Shown here: positions 9,116-18,338 of the stretch, piece by piece
Numbering within the stretch: position 1 is the first letter of the stretch
Layout: every line of letters begins with the position of its first letter
Assembly: GCF_002967715.1 (NCBI RefSeq)
Contig: NZ_PUIA01000094.1
Coordinates: forward strand, 186,001-250,000
DNA length: 64,000 nucleotides
Source: Blastopirellula marina
GTDB lineage: Bacteria > Planctomycetota > Planctomycetia > Pirellulales > Pirellulaceae
Reading direction: 5' to 3'
Translations under genes and position numbers: made by a program
Notes under the pieces: model-generated
The model's database searches: none
What the model was told of the DNA's origin: nothing
Seen by the model: the letters and a program-made list of their open reading frames with translations, nothing else

Positions 9116-9838
9116 ATGCTGAAAGCTTTCACTCCCTTTTGCTTTGTCCTTCTGATTTCGACCACCCTTGCTGCAGCCGACAAGCCTGGCAAATGGGCCG
9201 AGAAACCAGATCCCAAGTTGCCGAACGTTCTGATCCTTGGTGACTCCATTTCCATTGGATACACACTGCAAGTGCGCGACCTGCTCAAAGGGAAAGCGAA
9301 CGTCTTTCGGCCGCATACAGCTGATGGAACAAAGCCTGAGAATTGCAGCGGAACCACCAAAGGGGTCGAATCGATCGATCGCTGGCTAGGGGATCGCAAG
9401 TGGGACGTGATTCACTTCAACTGGGGACTTCACGACTTGAAACATGTGACCGAACCAGGCGGAAACACGGTTTCCAACAAGGCCGAAGATCCCGTCCAGG
9501 CAACTGTCCTGCAGTATTCGCAAAACATCGAGAAGATTGTCGAGCGACTCGACAAGACAGGTGCGAAATTGATCTTCGCCACCACTACCCCGGTTGTGCC
9601 TGGGACGACAGGTCCCCTACGTGAGCCTGAGTCTCCATCGAAATACAATGCTGCGGCTGTCAAGATCATGAAAGAGCACGGCGTCAGCGTGAACGATCTC
9701 TTCGCCTTCTGCGATCCGCAGATCGAGAAGCTTCAGCGTCCGAAGAATGTTCACTTTACCGATGCCGGCTCTCAGGCCCTCGCCGAACAAGTCGCTAAGG
9801 CGATTGAGTCTGCTCTCGCATCGAAAAGCGACAACTAA
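9116..9838 (+). CDS. Secreted SGNH/GDSL hydrolase
   Basis: The start at the ATG at 9116 gives a 240-residue protein beginning with a clear Sec signal peptide (MLKAFTPFCFVLLISTTLAA). An upstream ATG at 9077 would place a non-signal extension before it. Block I of the SGNH family is seen as VLILGDSISIGY, with the catalytic Ser in GDS. A conserved NWGLHD-type block III follows and PKNVHFTDAG supplies the Asp/His of block V. It is likely a periplasmic esterase or acetylhydrolase acting on acylated carbohydrates; substrate unknown. It converges on the TPR protein gene. Confidence 0.9.
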   Translation: MLKAFTPFCFVLLISTTLAAADKPGKWAEKPDPKLPNVLILGDSISIGYTLQVRDLLKGKANVFRPHTADGTKPENCSGTTKGVESIDRWLGDRKWDVIHFNWGLHDLKHVTEPGGNTVSNKAEDPVQATVLQYSQNIEKIVERLDKTGAKLIFATTTPVVPGTTGPLREPESPSKYNAAAVKIMKEHGVSVNDLFAFCDPQIEKLQRPKNVHFTDAGSQALAEQVAKAIESALASKSDN

Positions 9839-9848
9839 ACTGGCTGGT

Positions 9849-11795
9849 TTACTCCCGGGTGAATTGCAGCCCGGGATCGGATGCATTATTTCCCAGCAGC
9901 TTGAATACGAAGTGGTCGCGGTCCTGCATTTGGACCGTGCCCACCATCTGCGAACCATCTTCGGTTGCCATGATAAGCAGTGCATTATCAACGGCGTAGC
10001 GTCCGTGGAATTTCTGATCGTTTTCGATCAAATCGTAATCCCACGTGAAGTTGCCATCCTTCAATTCCAACTCAATCTTTCCCGTTGCTCGGGCTGCTTT
10101 CCAATCGCCTTGCAAAAGTCGCGTGTCCACAGCGGTTAAGCTGCCGTACTGCGTGGCAAACTCTTGTTGTTGATCTTCATCCAAAAGGGCAATCAAATCG
10201 GCACTTAGCTTATCGTCCGGAACCAACAGCAGCACCGATTGCAGCTGTCGCCGGGCACTGTCCGGGTAGCCCATAGTGATGTAATGATACGCCAGCAAAA
10301 ATCTCGCGTCCGCTTGCCGAGGATTGGCTTTGATGTACTGTTCGAGCCGCCGCAGCTCACCCGTGTATTGATCCTGATCCCGGTAGAGACTGCTTAATGT
10401 TGTCCAGTCCCATCCCGGTGCCACCGCCAATACGGCATGCATCACTTCTGCAGCTTCATTGAATTTCCCGGCTGAGAATAGCACCAAGGCACGAAACTCA
10501 TGCAAGGTGGAATCGTCTGGCATCAAAGCAATCGCCAGGTTGACGTTCTCGTACGCCTTGTTCAAGTCGCCAAAATAGAAGGCCGTCCGCGCGGCCTCGA
10601 AGTATTCCAGCGCCCGATCGTGAAGCTCCTGGGCTTTGACTTGATCGTTGAGATACGCGAGTTCGTACGGAGAACGCAGAACAGTAATCGGTCGCGAGTA
10701 ATCAATTTTCGTAACACCGATCACCACAGGCCGCGTGACGTACGGATTAACGTATACCTGGTAACCGGTTCGATAAACCATATTGCCCAAGCCCCAGGCA
10801 ACCAGCCCTCCGAGCCAGGCATTATCACCGCGATCGACATACTCCCACGAATCGTGCCCATGGTAATAACTGTGGCGATCCCAATGCCCATGATGCCAAG
10901 CCCCATAGTCAGGCGTATACCACCAGGGTCGGCCGTTCCAATTCTGGCTGTTGATGGTCGGACGATTTTGCCAACGATTGTCTTGATACCAATTGTTGGT
11001 ATTGGAGTGGCTGTGAACAACATTGGTACTGTTGTCCTGCACCCAATTCTTGGTGATGTTGGTCGTGTTATTCGTCGTATTGTTGGTCGTATTATTCTGA
11101 ATGACGGTCGTGTTATTGACCGTCGGAGGTCGCAATCCGCCATAACTTGGTTTACTGGGACGTATGTATGGGTCGCGTGTACCCAAGTTACCTGTGGTGG
11201 AACCCGGCAGTTGAGTCGTCATCGGCGGAGGGGATGACGTCGTTGGTTTTTTTGTCGTGGTACTCTGCGGTGGATAAAACACCACCGGCGGACGCGGAGT
11301 TCCAGTGGAAGCCGAGGGAGAGCCCGTAGATGGCTTCGTAGGCCACATTGATGGCCGCGTACCTGGTGTGGTTGGCTGAGACGGTCTCGGCGTGACCGTT
11401 GCTGTCGGCTTCTTACTTGACGTATTCCCACCCCAGGAAGAAGAGCTAGGGAAAGTCACTTTCCCTTTCGACGATGACGGGGAAGGTATGCTAATTGTCG
11501 GCGATGAAGAAGGACGCGATTTAGAGTACTTCGACGAACTCGGGGGCGTAGCGGTTGGCGTTGGCACGGGAGTTCGTGGCTTCATCATCGCCTTGGGGGG
11601 CGAACTTGGCGTCGACGGCAGGACCGATGGTCTCGACTTGCTGTATTTCGATGGGGCTGTCGCCGACGGAGTTCCTTTTCCGGAATAGCCGCTATCCCGG
11701 TCATACTTCGACGAATCTTTCGGCCCCTTCGCCAGTGTCACACCACAGCCTAAGAGCATGAACATCAACGCCGTAATCGAACTTCGCAGATACAT
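9849..11795 (-). CDS. Secreted or lipid-anchored TPR protein with Pro/Ser/Thr-rich and Asn-rich segments
   Basis: The 648-residue protein starts with a signal peptide (MYLRSSITALMFMLLGCGVT) in which LLGC could be a weak lipobox. Residues about 25-210 are Pro/Ser/Thr/Lys-rich with repeated KYSKSRPS units. Residues about 225-270 hold Asn/Thr repeats (NNTTNNTTNNT). A Trp/His/Tyr-rich stretch follows (about 275-330). Tetratricopeptide-like helices occupy about 395-560. The C-terminal ~90 residues (LLQGDWKAARATGKIELEL onward) look like a small beta domain. Its enzymatic role, if any, is not visible. The downstream gene on the other strand converges; upstream, the SnoaL-like gene ends 3 bases away, so the two are cotranscribed. 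Confidence 0.85.
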   Translation of the reverse strand: MYLRSSITALMFMLLGCGVTLAKGPKDSSKYDRDSGYSGKGTPSATAPSKYSKSRPSVLPSTPSSPPKAMMKPRTPVPTPTATPPSSSKYSKSRPSSSPTISIPSPSSSKGKVTFPSSSSWGGNTSSKKPTATVTPRPSQPTTPGTRPSMWPTKPSTGSPSASTGTPRPPVVFYPPQSTTTKKPTTSSPPPMTTQLPGSTTGNLGTRDPYIRPSKPSYGGLRPPTVNNTTVIQNNTTNNTTNNTTNITKNWVQDNSTNVVHSHSNTNNWYQDNRWQNRPTINSQNWNGRPWWYTPDYGAWHHGHWDRHSYYHGHDSWEYVDRGDNAWLGGLVAWGLGNMVYRTGYQVYVNPYVTRPVVIGVTKIDYSRPITVLRSPYELAYLNDQVKAQELHDRALEYFEAARTAFYFGDLNKAYENVNLAIALMPDDSTLHEFRALVLFSAGKFNEAAEVMHAVLAVAPGWDWTTLSSLYRDQDQYTGELRRLEQYIKANPRQADARFLLAYHYITMGYPDSARRQLQSVLLLVPDDKLSADLIALLDEDQQQEFATQYGSLTAVDTRLLQGDWKAARATGKIELELKDGNFTWDYDLIENDQKFHGRYAVDNALLIMATEDGSQMVGTVQMQDRDHFVFKLLGNNASDPGLQFTRE

Positions 11796-11798
11796 GGT

Positions 11799-12773
11799 CT
11801 ACTCCTTATCCGCCTTCGCCGGGGTCGCTTCGGCGACCGGCTTTTCCAACAGTGGCACCTCGCCCGGAGACGGGGGCTGTCGCACGATCGTCATTTCAAA
11901 ATCAACCAACGCGTCGTCACCTACTCGACGATTGCTGGCAACCATGTGATAGGCGTCGTCGCGCAACGGAGTCATCTTATAGGTCGCAGATGTTGGCTGA
12001 CCATCGGCTCGATAGCCGCTTGCCGTCGCTGTCCAATAGCCATCGCCGGGAATCCATTCCGCTTCGATATGACCGCCAGCGGAGTCAAAAAGCCATGAGC
12101 GAATCTGGCGTTTGAGTGGATCCCAACCGATGCGTTCTGTCCCACTCGAAGCGAGTAAACCTTCAATAGAGATTTTGAAGTCCCGAATTAAGTAAGAACC
12201 ACTGGCATCCCAGTAGCACTTGATTTCCATGCGTGAGTCTTCCGATTCCTCGATCCACTCGCCAATCAGCCAGTCGAGCTTCTCCAAGTGCTGCCCCGGC
12301 TCAGGCTCGATCTTTTCGTCTCGAACACTCGCCAAGAGCCAGGCATCGTCCACCTTGAAATAGATCGCCACGTACCGTGAAAGCGACGGTGCCGCTCCCT
12401 CGGCCAAAGTGGATGCCGTCCGCCCTTCTTCAATCGCAACCGACGGCCCGACCATACGCACTGACGCGACATGAATGGACAACGTGGCCTTGGGATGCGC
12501 GTTGAAGAAGGCCTCGTATTCTACTCGGATATCTTCTTTCCCATGGAAAACAACACCAGAGGAGTCGACCAGTTCGGCATCGGGCGCAAAGAGATTGGCA
12601 ACCGCTTTCGCATCGTGAGCGTTGTAAGCGGCGGCGTAGGCTTCGACAGCACTCTTAATGCCTTCGTAGGCCGGGTCTTTTGCGCCGCTTTTTGGCGCAG
12701 CTTCTTGAGCATGTACGATTGCCGCCGCAAAGAAGAGGACCCCAATCCCCATCCAGGTAACCTTGGACTTCAT
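11799..12773 (-). CDS. Secreted SgcJ/EcaC-type (DUF4440/SnoaL-like) protein
   Basis: The 324-residue protein has a Sec signal (MGIGVLFFAAAIVHAQ). Residues about 35-155 form an NTF2-like SgcJ/EcaC (DUF4440) domain: AVEAYAAAYNAHDAKAVANLF, FHGKEDIRVEYEAFF, SRYVAIYFKVDDAWLLASV. The C-terminal half resembles DUF1579-like lipocalin-type domains (LDWLIGEWIEESED, FKISIEGLLASSGTERIGWD). The pattern is frequent in planctomycetes; ligand or reaction unknown. It sits 3 bases upstream of the TPR protein gene and is probably its operon leader. Confidence 0.85.
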   Translation of the reverse strand: MKSKVTWMGIGVLFFAAAIVHAQEAAPKSGAKDPAYEGIKSAVEAYAAAYNAHDAKAVANLFAPDAELVDSSGVVFHGKEDIRVEYEAFFNAHPKATLSIHVASVRMVGPSVAIEEGRTASTLAEGAAPSLSRYVAIYFKVDDAWLLASVRDEKIEPEPGQHLEKLDWLIGEWIEESEDSRMEIKCYWDASGSYLIRDFKISIEGLLASSGTERIGWDPLKRQIRSWLFDSAGGHIEAEWIPGDGYWTATASGYRADGQPTSATYKMTPLRDDAYHMVASNRRVGDDALVDFEMTIVRQPPSPGEVPLLEKPVAEATPAKADKE

Positions 12774-12918
12774 CGCTGAATCCTTGCCAGGAAACGAAAT
12801 TATTCACCCAGCATTTCAGCTTAGCGAAGCCCAAACTGGAAATCCTGCAAATTCAGGACGAGATGACATCTTTTTCACCAAAATTGCCGCGGTAGATCCA
12901 AATATCGATCGCTTCGGA

Positions 12919-13683
12919 TTACTTTTTCAACGGTCGCAAAATCAAATTCACAGGCGAGCGATCACCGTTTTGCAGCACGACGTTGAGACCGCGTTTCCCT
13001 TCGATTTCACCAATGTGCGTTCGGTCCGATCCCTGGAGCACAAACACGGTGATGTAGTAGCGACAATCTTTCTGGACTTCCAAATCGCTCCCTAGGGCAA
13101 ATGGTATTTCGGTCGATGGGCCTGTTTCGTGCTGGATTTCTGTAAGGATCTTCTCATCGATTAGTTTCGCAGGGGCATCGGCAAGCAGCGGATCGAACTC
13201 GAATAGCTTTACCTCGATCGTCTCCCCTTGCTCGACCGTGGTCGAATCGGGAATCGTGATCGTTCCTTGCACAATGCCTTCTTCGATCGATTTACCATTG
13301 ACGGACTTAACGCCTTGGCGGGCAATCTTCACCAGACGGTACCCAAAGCCTGGTCCAAACATGCGAGTCGATGCCACTACAAATTTCAGGTCGCCGTCCC
13401 CTTGTAGCTTCGGTTCGAACATTACCAGATTCGGTCCGTCGGCCGTTCCCACGATGACCATGTCTTTGGTGAAGTCGATCTCTGGTACGGCCTGGTCAGG
13501 TCGCCACGCTTTCCACAGCTTTGCAAACGTTTTGGTATCGGTGATGAACCCCGATTTGGGGGCCAGCTTTAGCAAGGCAGCATCCGGGACTTTCCCCTTA
13601 GCCAACTCCGATACCTCGGCCGAAAAGACATCGCTGCCAGACAACGTAACCACGATAGCGGCGATCAAGATTCGCGATAGCAT
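12919..13683 (-). CDS. Exported protein with PrcB-like N-terminal and YbaY/YscW-like C-terminal domains
   Basis: The start is placed at the ATG at 13681-13683, directly before a Sec signal (MLSRILIAAIVVTLSGSDVF); the frame is open 27 codons further upstream but without signal character. The mature N-terminal half (ITDTKTFAKLWKAWRPDQ, then FTKDMVIVGTADG) resembles PrcB-type protease-complex subunits. The C-terminal half (GTITIPDSTTVEQGETIEV, LLADAPAKLIDEKIL, YYITVFVLQGSDRTHIGEI) resembles the YbaY/YscW lipoprotein-chaperone fold. Both assignments are by pattern only. It is divergent from the PAS-AraC regulator gene, a possible regulatory link. Confidence 0.7.
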   Translation of the reverse strand: MLSRILIAAIVVTLSGSDVFSAEVSELAKGKVPDAALLKLAPKSGFITDTKTFAKLWKAWRPDQAVPEIDFTKDMVIVGTADGPNLVMFEPKLQGDGDLKFVVASTRMFGPGFGYRLVKIARQGVKSVNGKSIEEGIVQGTITIPDSTTVEQGETIEVKLFEFDPLLADAPAKLIDEKILTEIQHETGPSTEIPFALGSDLEVQKDCRYYITVFVLQGSDRTHIGEIEGKRGLNVVLQNGDRSPVNLILRPLKK

Positions 13684-13929
13684 GGATGCCTCCGCAAGTG
13701 TTCTTAATGGGTAGTACTCTAACCAGGACGACGAAGCTGGCCGGAAGGTTTTCTGATACGGCATTATCTCTCGGAATTCGTGGCGGAATCCACGTTAAAC
13801 TCCCAGATAAGGTACCGTGGTGGCTTCATCCCCCAGATGCGTCCAGTTGTCGTTATTCGGCATGACGAGACGGTCTGAGTTATGGTAGAAAAGTATCTTC
13901 CCGATTCGTCGAGTTCGTTGGTCATCACC

Positions 13930-14703
13930 ATGCATACCGAGTTCCAGCAGCAGTTTTTCGCTGAGATGGGCCCCCGGCACCAGTTTCAGTTCCTTTACGA
14001 TGCCATCCCGGACGTGTTCTTCTTCACGAAGGATCGGGATAGCCGCATGGTTTGGGCGAACCGACAACTGATCAAGCGGCTCGGCGCACGAAGCGAAGAG
14101 GACGTCATCGGGGCATACGATTCCAAATTCTTCCCCATGGAAATCGCTAAAAAGTACCGCGCTGACGACTGCTTTGTGATGGAAACCAGCCAGCCAATCA
14201 ACAACCGAGTTGAAGTCTTCTACAACGAAACCAAGATTCTCGACTGGCACATCACAAGCAAGATCCCCCTGTTCAACGCCGACGGGAGCGAAGTCATTGG
14301 CGTGGCAGGCGTCATGCGCAGCTACAAAGCCGGCAAACGCTGGGCAGCCCCTGCTTCGGAAATTGAAGAGATTGTGGAATACATGCGGACGCCAGAAGGC
14401 TCGCTGGCCACCGTGGAAGAACTCGCACAGAGAGCTCACCTCTCTTCTCGCCAACTGAATCGTAAGTTTCAGGCGGTTTTTGGGATGAGCGTCCGCGACT
14501 TCAAGATCCGCACGCGTTTGAATTCGGCAGCAGATGACTTAACCAAGACCGATCTTTCGGTCTGCCAGATCGCTGTCGACCACGATTTCTCGGATCAAAG
14601 CACGTTCAGTCGGCTGTTCCGCAAGCACATGGGAATGACTCCGCTGGAGTACCGGAGGAGCTATCGCAATCAAATGGTCGTCGCACAGGACCAGCCAGAG
14701 TAA
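13930..14703 (+). CDS. PAS-domain AraC family transcriptional regulator
   Basis: The ATG at 13930 (MHTEFQQQFFAEMGPRHQFQ) gives 257 residues; an in-frame ATG at 13882 would add 16. A PAS fold at about residues 20-130 begins FLYDAIPDVFFFTKDRDSRM and ends in a PAC-like segment, SKIPLFNADGSEVIGVAGV. Two AraC helix-turn-helix motifs follow at about 160-250 (ELAQRAHLSSRQLNRKFQ; ICQIAVDHDF-type segment, then DQSTFSRLFRKHMGMTPLEYRR). It probably senses a small molecule or redox signal through the PAS domain and controls nearby genes. It converges on the von Willebrand gene with an 11-base gap. Confidence 0.9.
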   Translation: MHTEFQQQFFAEMGPRHQFQFLYDAIPDVFFFTKDRDSRMVWANRQLIKRLGARSEEDVIGAYDSKFFPMEIAKKYRADDCFVMETSQPINNRVEVFYNETKILDWHITSKIPLFNADGSEVIGVAGVMRSYKAGKRWAAPASEIEEIVEYMRTPEGSLATVEELAQRAHLSSRQLNRKFQAVFGMSVRDFKIRTRLNSAADDLTKTDLSVCQIAVDHDFSDQSTFSRLFRKHMGMTPLEYRRSYRNQMVVAQDQPE

Positions 14704-14714
14704 GCAGCAGCCTG

Positions 14715-15836
14715 TTACTTCAGCTTGATCCCCCAAATTCCGTTGCGTTTTTGATTCCGCGGGATAGGGCCATTCATCTTCATTAGTTGCTTGCCTTCGT
14801 CGGTAATCCCCACGTCCTTATAGGTTCCACCGTGAGCCTCGGCGATCGCTGCGAACTTATCACGATCCTGCTTTTTGACCTGCATGCCCATGGTGTGGAT
14901 GGTAACTCCTTTAAGCGGCGTACCGGCCAGCTCAATGTCGGCTTTGTCGGTAAATGCCCCATCACCCAGGATGTAGACCAGATCCGGCTTCAAGTTGAGG
15001 GCCAGGGTAATCGCGTCTCGCCCATCGGTTCGCCAGCACATCTGGACGGTACTTAGCCAGTCGCGAACCAGTTTCTTGTTTTTATCATTCGCATTGAGCA
15101 TGTCCGTGGCGGGCGATGGATAGAACAGCGGATAGGCCGTATCGCTATAAAAGACAATGTAGAACTTCTGCTTGGCCGACAGCGAATCGATCGCTTTGTC
15201 GAGTTCTACCAAGGCTGTCTCCATGCGACCGGAAGTCATACTGGCCGAGTTATCGACCACGAAACAAATGCGTTGCCCCTTGGCTTTGGTGCCAAAGAAC
15301 TTCGCCATCTGCCCCACCTCAGCCCCCATCCCTTCCAGGTCGGCCATAAGTCCATTGGGATCCATGCCAGCGAAATCGGCTGGCTTGGATGGCATCAGTG
15401 CTTCGACCGAAACCGACTCGCTCATCATTGCTGAGTCAGGCAATAGCGCCGTCAACTCGAACGACTCCGACAGCATGTCAGGAGCCTCCATCTCGACTTC
15501 CATTTCCGGCTCGAACTCAGGTTCGAACTCGACCACCATCTCTTCGAGCTCTTCGATCGGCTCGTCGCTGGCAGCCAATAGATTTAGCGTCTGCGGAAGG
15601 GGTGGAGGGCTGATCGTAGCGACGACCAATGCCGTCAGGCCCAGAAAATGAAAGATCAAACTGACCAACCAGGCTGGCATGCTCCACAATGCGGCAAGTT
15701 TCAGCCAATTTCGCTTTGATGACGTCTCTTCTCCGGTAGCTTCGGAAGCATCCGTCACATCCGATGTCTGTGGTTCAGATTGTCGTGCTGGACGACGCGT
15801 ACCGGCCTGAGGCGAGGCCGTCGTTGTTTCGCTCAT
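14715..15836 (-). CDS. Membrane-anchored von Willebrand factor A domain protein
   Basis: Start chosen at the ATG at 15834-15836 (MSETTTASPQ), giving 373 residues; 17 further codons are open upstream. A cytoplasmic Ser/Thr-rich N-terminus (1-45) is followed by a transmembrane helix at about 55-75 (WLVSLIFHFLGLTALVVATI). Then comes a very acidic Glu/Pro/Met segment (EEMVVEFEPEFEPEMEVEME) and a vWA domain from about residue 185 with the MIDAS metal site DNSASM and a later ILGDGAFTDKADIEL. Such domains bind protein partners through a divalent metal. Similar proteins are common in planctomycetes; function unassigned. Confidence 0.88.
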   Translation of the reverse strand: MSETTTASPQAGTRRPARQSEPQTSDVTDASEATGEETSSKRNWLKLAALWSMPAWLVSLIFHFLGLTALVVATISPPPLPQTLNLLAASDEPIEELEEMVVEFEPEFEPEMEVEMEAPDMLSESFELTALLPDSAMMSESVSVEALMPSKPADFAGMDPNGLMADLEGMGAEVGQMAKFFGTKAKGQRICFVVDNSASMTSGRMETALVELDKAIDSLSAKQKFYIVFYSDTAYPLFYPSPATDMLNANDKNKKLVRDWLSTVQMCWRTDGRDAITLALNLKPDLVYILGDGAFTDKADIELAGTPLKGVTIHTMGMQVKKQDRDKFAAIAEAHGGTYKDVGITDEGKQLMKMNGPIPRNQKRNGIWGIKLK

Positions 15837-16042
15837 TTCAATATCACTCCAGCAAGCCACGGGGCAGGCTGTTGAGAATCGATTCAATGCAGGAAGAGAA
15901 TTGCGAGACTAGCTACCTCTTTACGTCTTTAGTTCGTAAAAACTGACGCGGATTATTCCAGAATCGACAAAATCTTGGAGATATTGCTGCGAATGTTTCC
16001 GCTACGTTACTTGAGTGCAAAACACCGCCTTGGAATCTGGCA

Positions 16043-16480
16043 TTACTTCTCGTCCTCCGTTTTCTCTAAACGCTCCATCTTCGCCCCCAAATAGCTGGAA
16101 CCAGTCGGATTGCCAGGTGGTTCACCGATAAGGGTCATGTTTCCGTCATCCCATTTCCAGATCAGACCCTTCATGCGCTTATCATCAGGCTGAATGACGA
16201 CCAGGCGATCGCTTTGCCACTGATAAACGCCATTGAAAACAGAACCGCCCGACTTCAACAGAAAACGGTTTTCCTCAAGATGGATCAGCGTTACCGTTCG
16301 GACAAAGCCACTTGGCAGCGTTGCTTCCCAAGCCCCGCTAAGCTGCGAGGGAAAAACATGTCGGTTTCCATAGCGGCCGGCCAGGTAGACAGCGACCAGC
16401 AGCATTAAGAGGAGCAACGAGCGGAGACTGAATCGAAACCAAGAGCTCTTGCGCGACGGCTGGTTCTCGAATTCATCCAT
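16043..16480 (-). CDS. Small single-pass membrane protein, unknown function
   Basis: The 145-residue protein has a short basic N-terminus, one transmembrane helix at about residues 17-37 (FSLRSLLLLMLLVAVYLAG) and a ~105-residue outward beta-rich region containing GAWEATLPSGFVRTVTLIHL and FNGVYQWQSDRLVVI. The latter looks like a small lipocalin-like or DUF-type barrel with an SGxW start. No family can be named securely. It is separated by a terminator from the upstream chemoreceptor gene. Confidence 0.72.
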   Translation of the reverse strand: MDEFENQPSRKSSWFRFSLRSLLLLMLLVAVYLAGRYGNRHVFPSQLSGAWEATLPSGFVRTVTLIHLEENRFLLKSGGSVFNGVYQWQSDRLVVIQPDDKRMKGLIWKWDDGNMTLIGEPPGNPTGSSYLGAKMERLEKTEDEK

Positions 16481-16550
16481 CGATACAACTCCTAGGAAAG
16501 CACCACTTTCCTTGTTGTATCACTCAAACGCCGCTCTTTCACGCAAGCCC

Positions 16551-16587
16551 CAAAAAAATCCCTCCCAGCGCGGACGCTGAGAGGGAT
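16551..16587 (-). terminator. Rho-independent terminator of the chemoreceptor gene
   Basis: On the minus strand an 11-bp stem with one mismatch (arms 16575-16585 and 16560-16570, loop of 4) is followed by a run of seven T. It lies 30 bases beyond the stop codon. Confidence 0.85.
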
Positions 16588-16616
16588 AGGTCTGCATGGC
16601 GTTTGCAGGCGGTTCA

Positions 16617-18338
16617 CTAGACGCGAAATTTACCCATCAAGGCTTGCAACTCGTCAGCAATACGGTGCAACTCGTCGCCGGTTGCCTTGGCACTGTTGGC
16701 ACCGCTGGCGGTGTCGCGTGCCGATTGATCGACGACCACCATGCTGGCGCGAATCTCTTCGCTGGCCTGAGCCGACTCCGTAACACCATCGCTGATTTGC
16801 GAAACGGCGTACGACGTTTGATTGATGTGCTCTGCGATCGACTGCGTGGTGCAGTTTTGTTCCTGAATCGCAGCCGCGATCATCGTTGAAAACTCATTCA
16901 CCTGGGCCACATGACGACCTATGTCGCCAATCGACCGGGTAGTTTTTTCGGTGGCATCTTGAATTGCGGTGATACGCTGGCGAATGTCTTCCGTAGCGGT
17001 TGCCGCCTGGCGCGCCAGTTCTTTCACTTCATTCGCGACGATGCTGAATCCTTTGCCTGCCTCGCCTGCACGAGCCGCTTCGATGGTGGCGTTAAGGGCC
17101 AGCAAATTGGTTTGCTCGGCGATATCCTCAATCGTCTCAATCACGCGGCTGATTTCGGTCGCAGCGGAACTCAACTCGACGATGTTCGAGTTGCTCAGTT
17201 CGAGTTCACTTGCAGCCTGGCCGGCCACGCTCGATGCCTTCTCGGTGTTGCCGGAAATATCGTGAATACACGTCGCCAGTTCTTCAATCGCATTGGCAAC
17301 GGTCGAAATGTTGGCCTGCATTGTTTGCGTCGACCGAGATGCTTCGCCCATTCGAAGGGTCATCTGATCGGCCGCCGCAACGACCTGGGAAGATCGCAGG
17401 GTTGTGTTGTCTGCTTGCCCCGAGAGATCTCCGGCAGTATTGGACAACCGCGAGGAAGACTCGACCAACGAGGTGGCACTTCCCCCCACGCGAATCACTA
17501 CCTGTTGAACTTGATCGACGAAGGTGTTGAACCACTGAGAAAGTTCGCCGACTTCGTCGTTTCCTTCAACCGGTAAACGTCGTGTCAGGTCCCCTTCTGC
17601 TTTGGCGATTTCGGCCAGCATCTTCGACACTTTTCTCAGTGGCCCCATCACCCACAGAATTACGAACGGGCATGGAACCAGGGCAATGATCGTTCCAGCG
17701 ATCATCGCCCAACGTGCGTTCGCGCCAACCGCTTGCGAGGTTTGCACGCGCTGCTCGAATAGCTGCGTTGCGGCGTCGGCAACCTGATCGATACCTTCTT
17801 CCAGATCATGAATTGGCAACTTGTACGGCATCATCATCTTGTTGGCTTCTTGCGGCGGAAGACTGCCGTCATCAATCGCCTTTTCACTGACTAGCCACAC
17901 CCCTTCCATGTATTGCTGATGCAGTTGCGGAAGATGGTTGGCAATCTGCTTGATCTCTGGCGAGAAGCGAGGATCCTCATTGACGACCTGCTGCATTTTG
18001 GTCAGCAACGTCTGAATTTCTGCTTCCTTGGCCTTGAGGCTCGGAACGTATTTGTCGACTTGCTTTTCGCGATCACCAATATTGAGGAAGAGATCTTTCT
18101 CGTAGCGTCGATGCTGCAACATGAGGTTCTTGATCTTTTGCGCATCGCCGTAAATCTGCTTGTCAGCCGAGATATGGACCAGTTCGACCTCAAGACCACA
18201 AAGCCCAGAATAGCCCAGGTAGCACGCTACCGACGTCAATAAAATCACCAGCGAGAAGCCACCAATCAGTTTGGTGCTGAGTCGGATTGTGTTGCGTCGC
18301 TTGCGAGAACTTCCTTGCGAGTTGCCTACTGCTTTCAT
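16617..18338 (-). CDS. Methyl-accepting chemotaxis protein
   Basis: Start taken at the ATG at 18336-18338, with AAGGGG 8 bases upstream; two upstream TTG codons are in frame. The 573-residue protein has TM1 at about 23-45, a ~150-residue helical periplasmic sensor (QIYGDAQKIKNLMLQHRRYEK), TM2 at about 208-232 and a HAMP domain (GPLRKVSKMLAEIAKAEGDL). The cytoplasmic coiled coil carries the conserved hairpin [20 protein letters not shown] and GKGFSIVANEVKELA that binds CheA/CheW. The helical sensor resembles four-helix or HBM-type modules, so the ligand cannot be predicted. It ends in a strong terminator and stands alone as a transcription unit. Confidence 0.95.
   Translation of the reverse strand: MKAVGNSQGSSRKRRNTIRLSTKLIGGFSLVILLTSVACYLGYSGLCGLEVELVHISADKQIYGDAQKIKNLMLQHRRYEKDLFLNIGDREKQVDKYVPSLKAKEAEIQTLLTKMQQVVNEDPRFSPEIKQIANHLPQLHQQYMEGVWLVSEKAIDDGSLPPQEANKMMMPYKLPIHDLEEGIDQVADAATQLFEQRVQTSQAVGANARWAMIAGTIIALVPCPFVILWVMGPLRKVSKMLAEIAKAEGDLTRRLPVEGNDEVGELSQWFNTFVDQVQQVVIRVGGSATSLVESSSRLSNTAGDLSGQADNTTLRSSQVVAAADQMTLRMGEASRSTQTMQANISTVANAIEELATCIHDISGNTEKASSVAGQAASELELSNSNIVELSSAATEISRVIETIEDIAEQTNLLALNATIEAARAGEAGKGFSIVANEVKELARQAATATEDIRQRITAIQDATEKTTRSIGDIGRHVAQVNEFSTMIAAAIQEQNCTTQSIAEHINQTSYAVSQISDGVTESAQASEEIRASMVVVDQSARDTASGANSAKATGDELHRIADELQALMGKFRV

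Noticed and set aside
11010-11110. Short tandem repeat that could be mistaken for a CRISPR or VNTR array
   Set aside because: It is the coding sequence of an Asn/Thr-rich segment in the TPR protein; no spacers or cas genes.
13795-14454. 219-codon minus-strand open frame
   Set aside because: Antisense to the PAS-AraC regulator, whose PAS and HTH motifs are clear.
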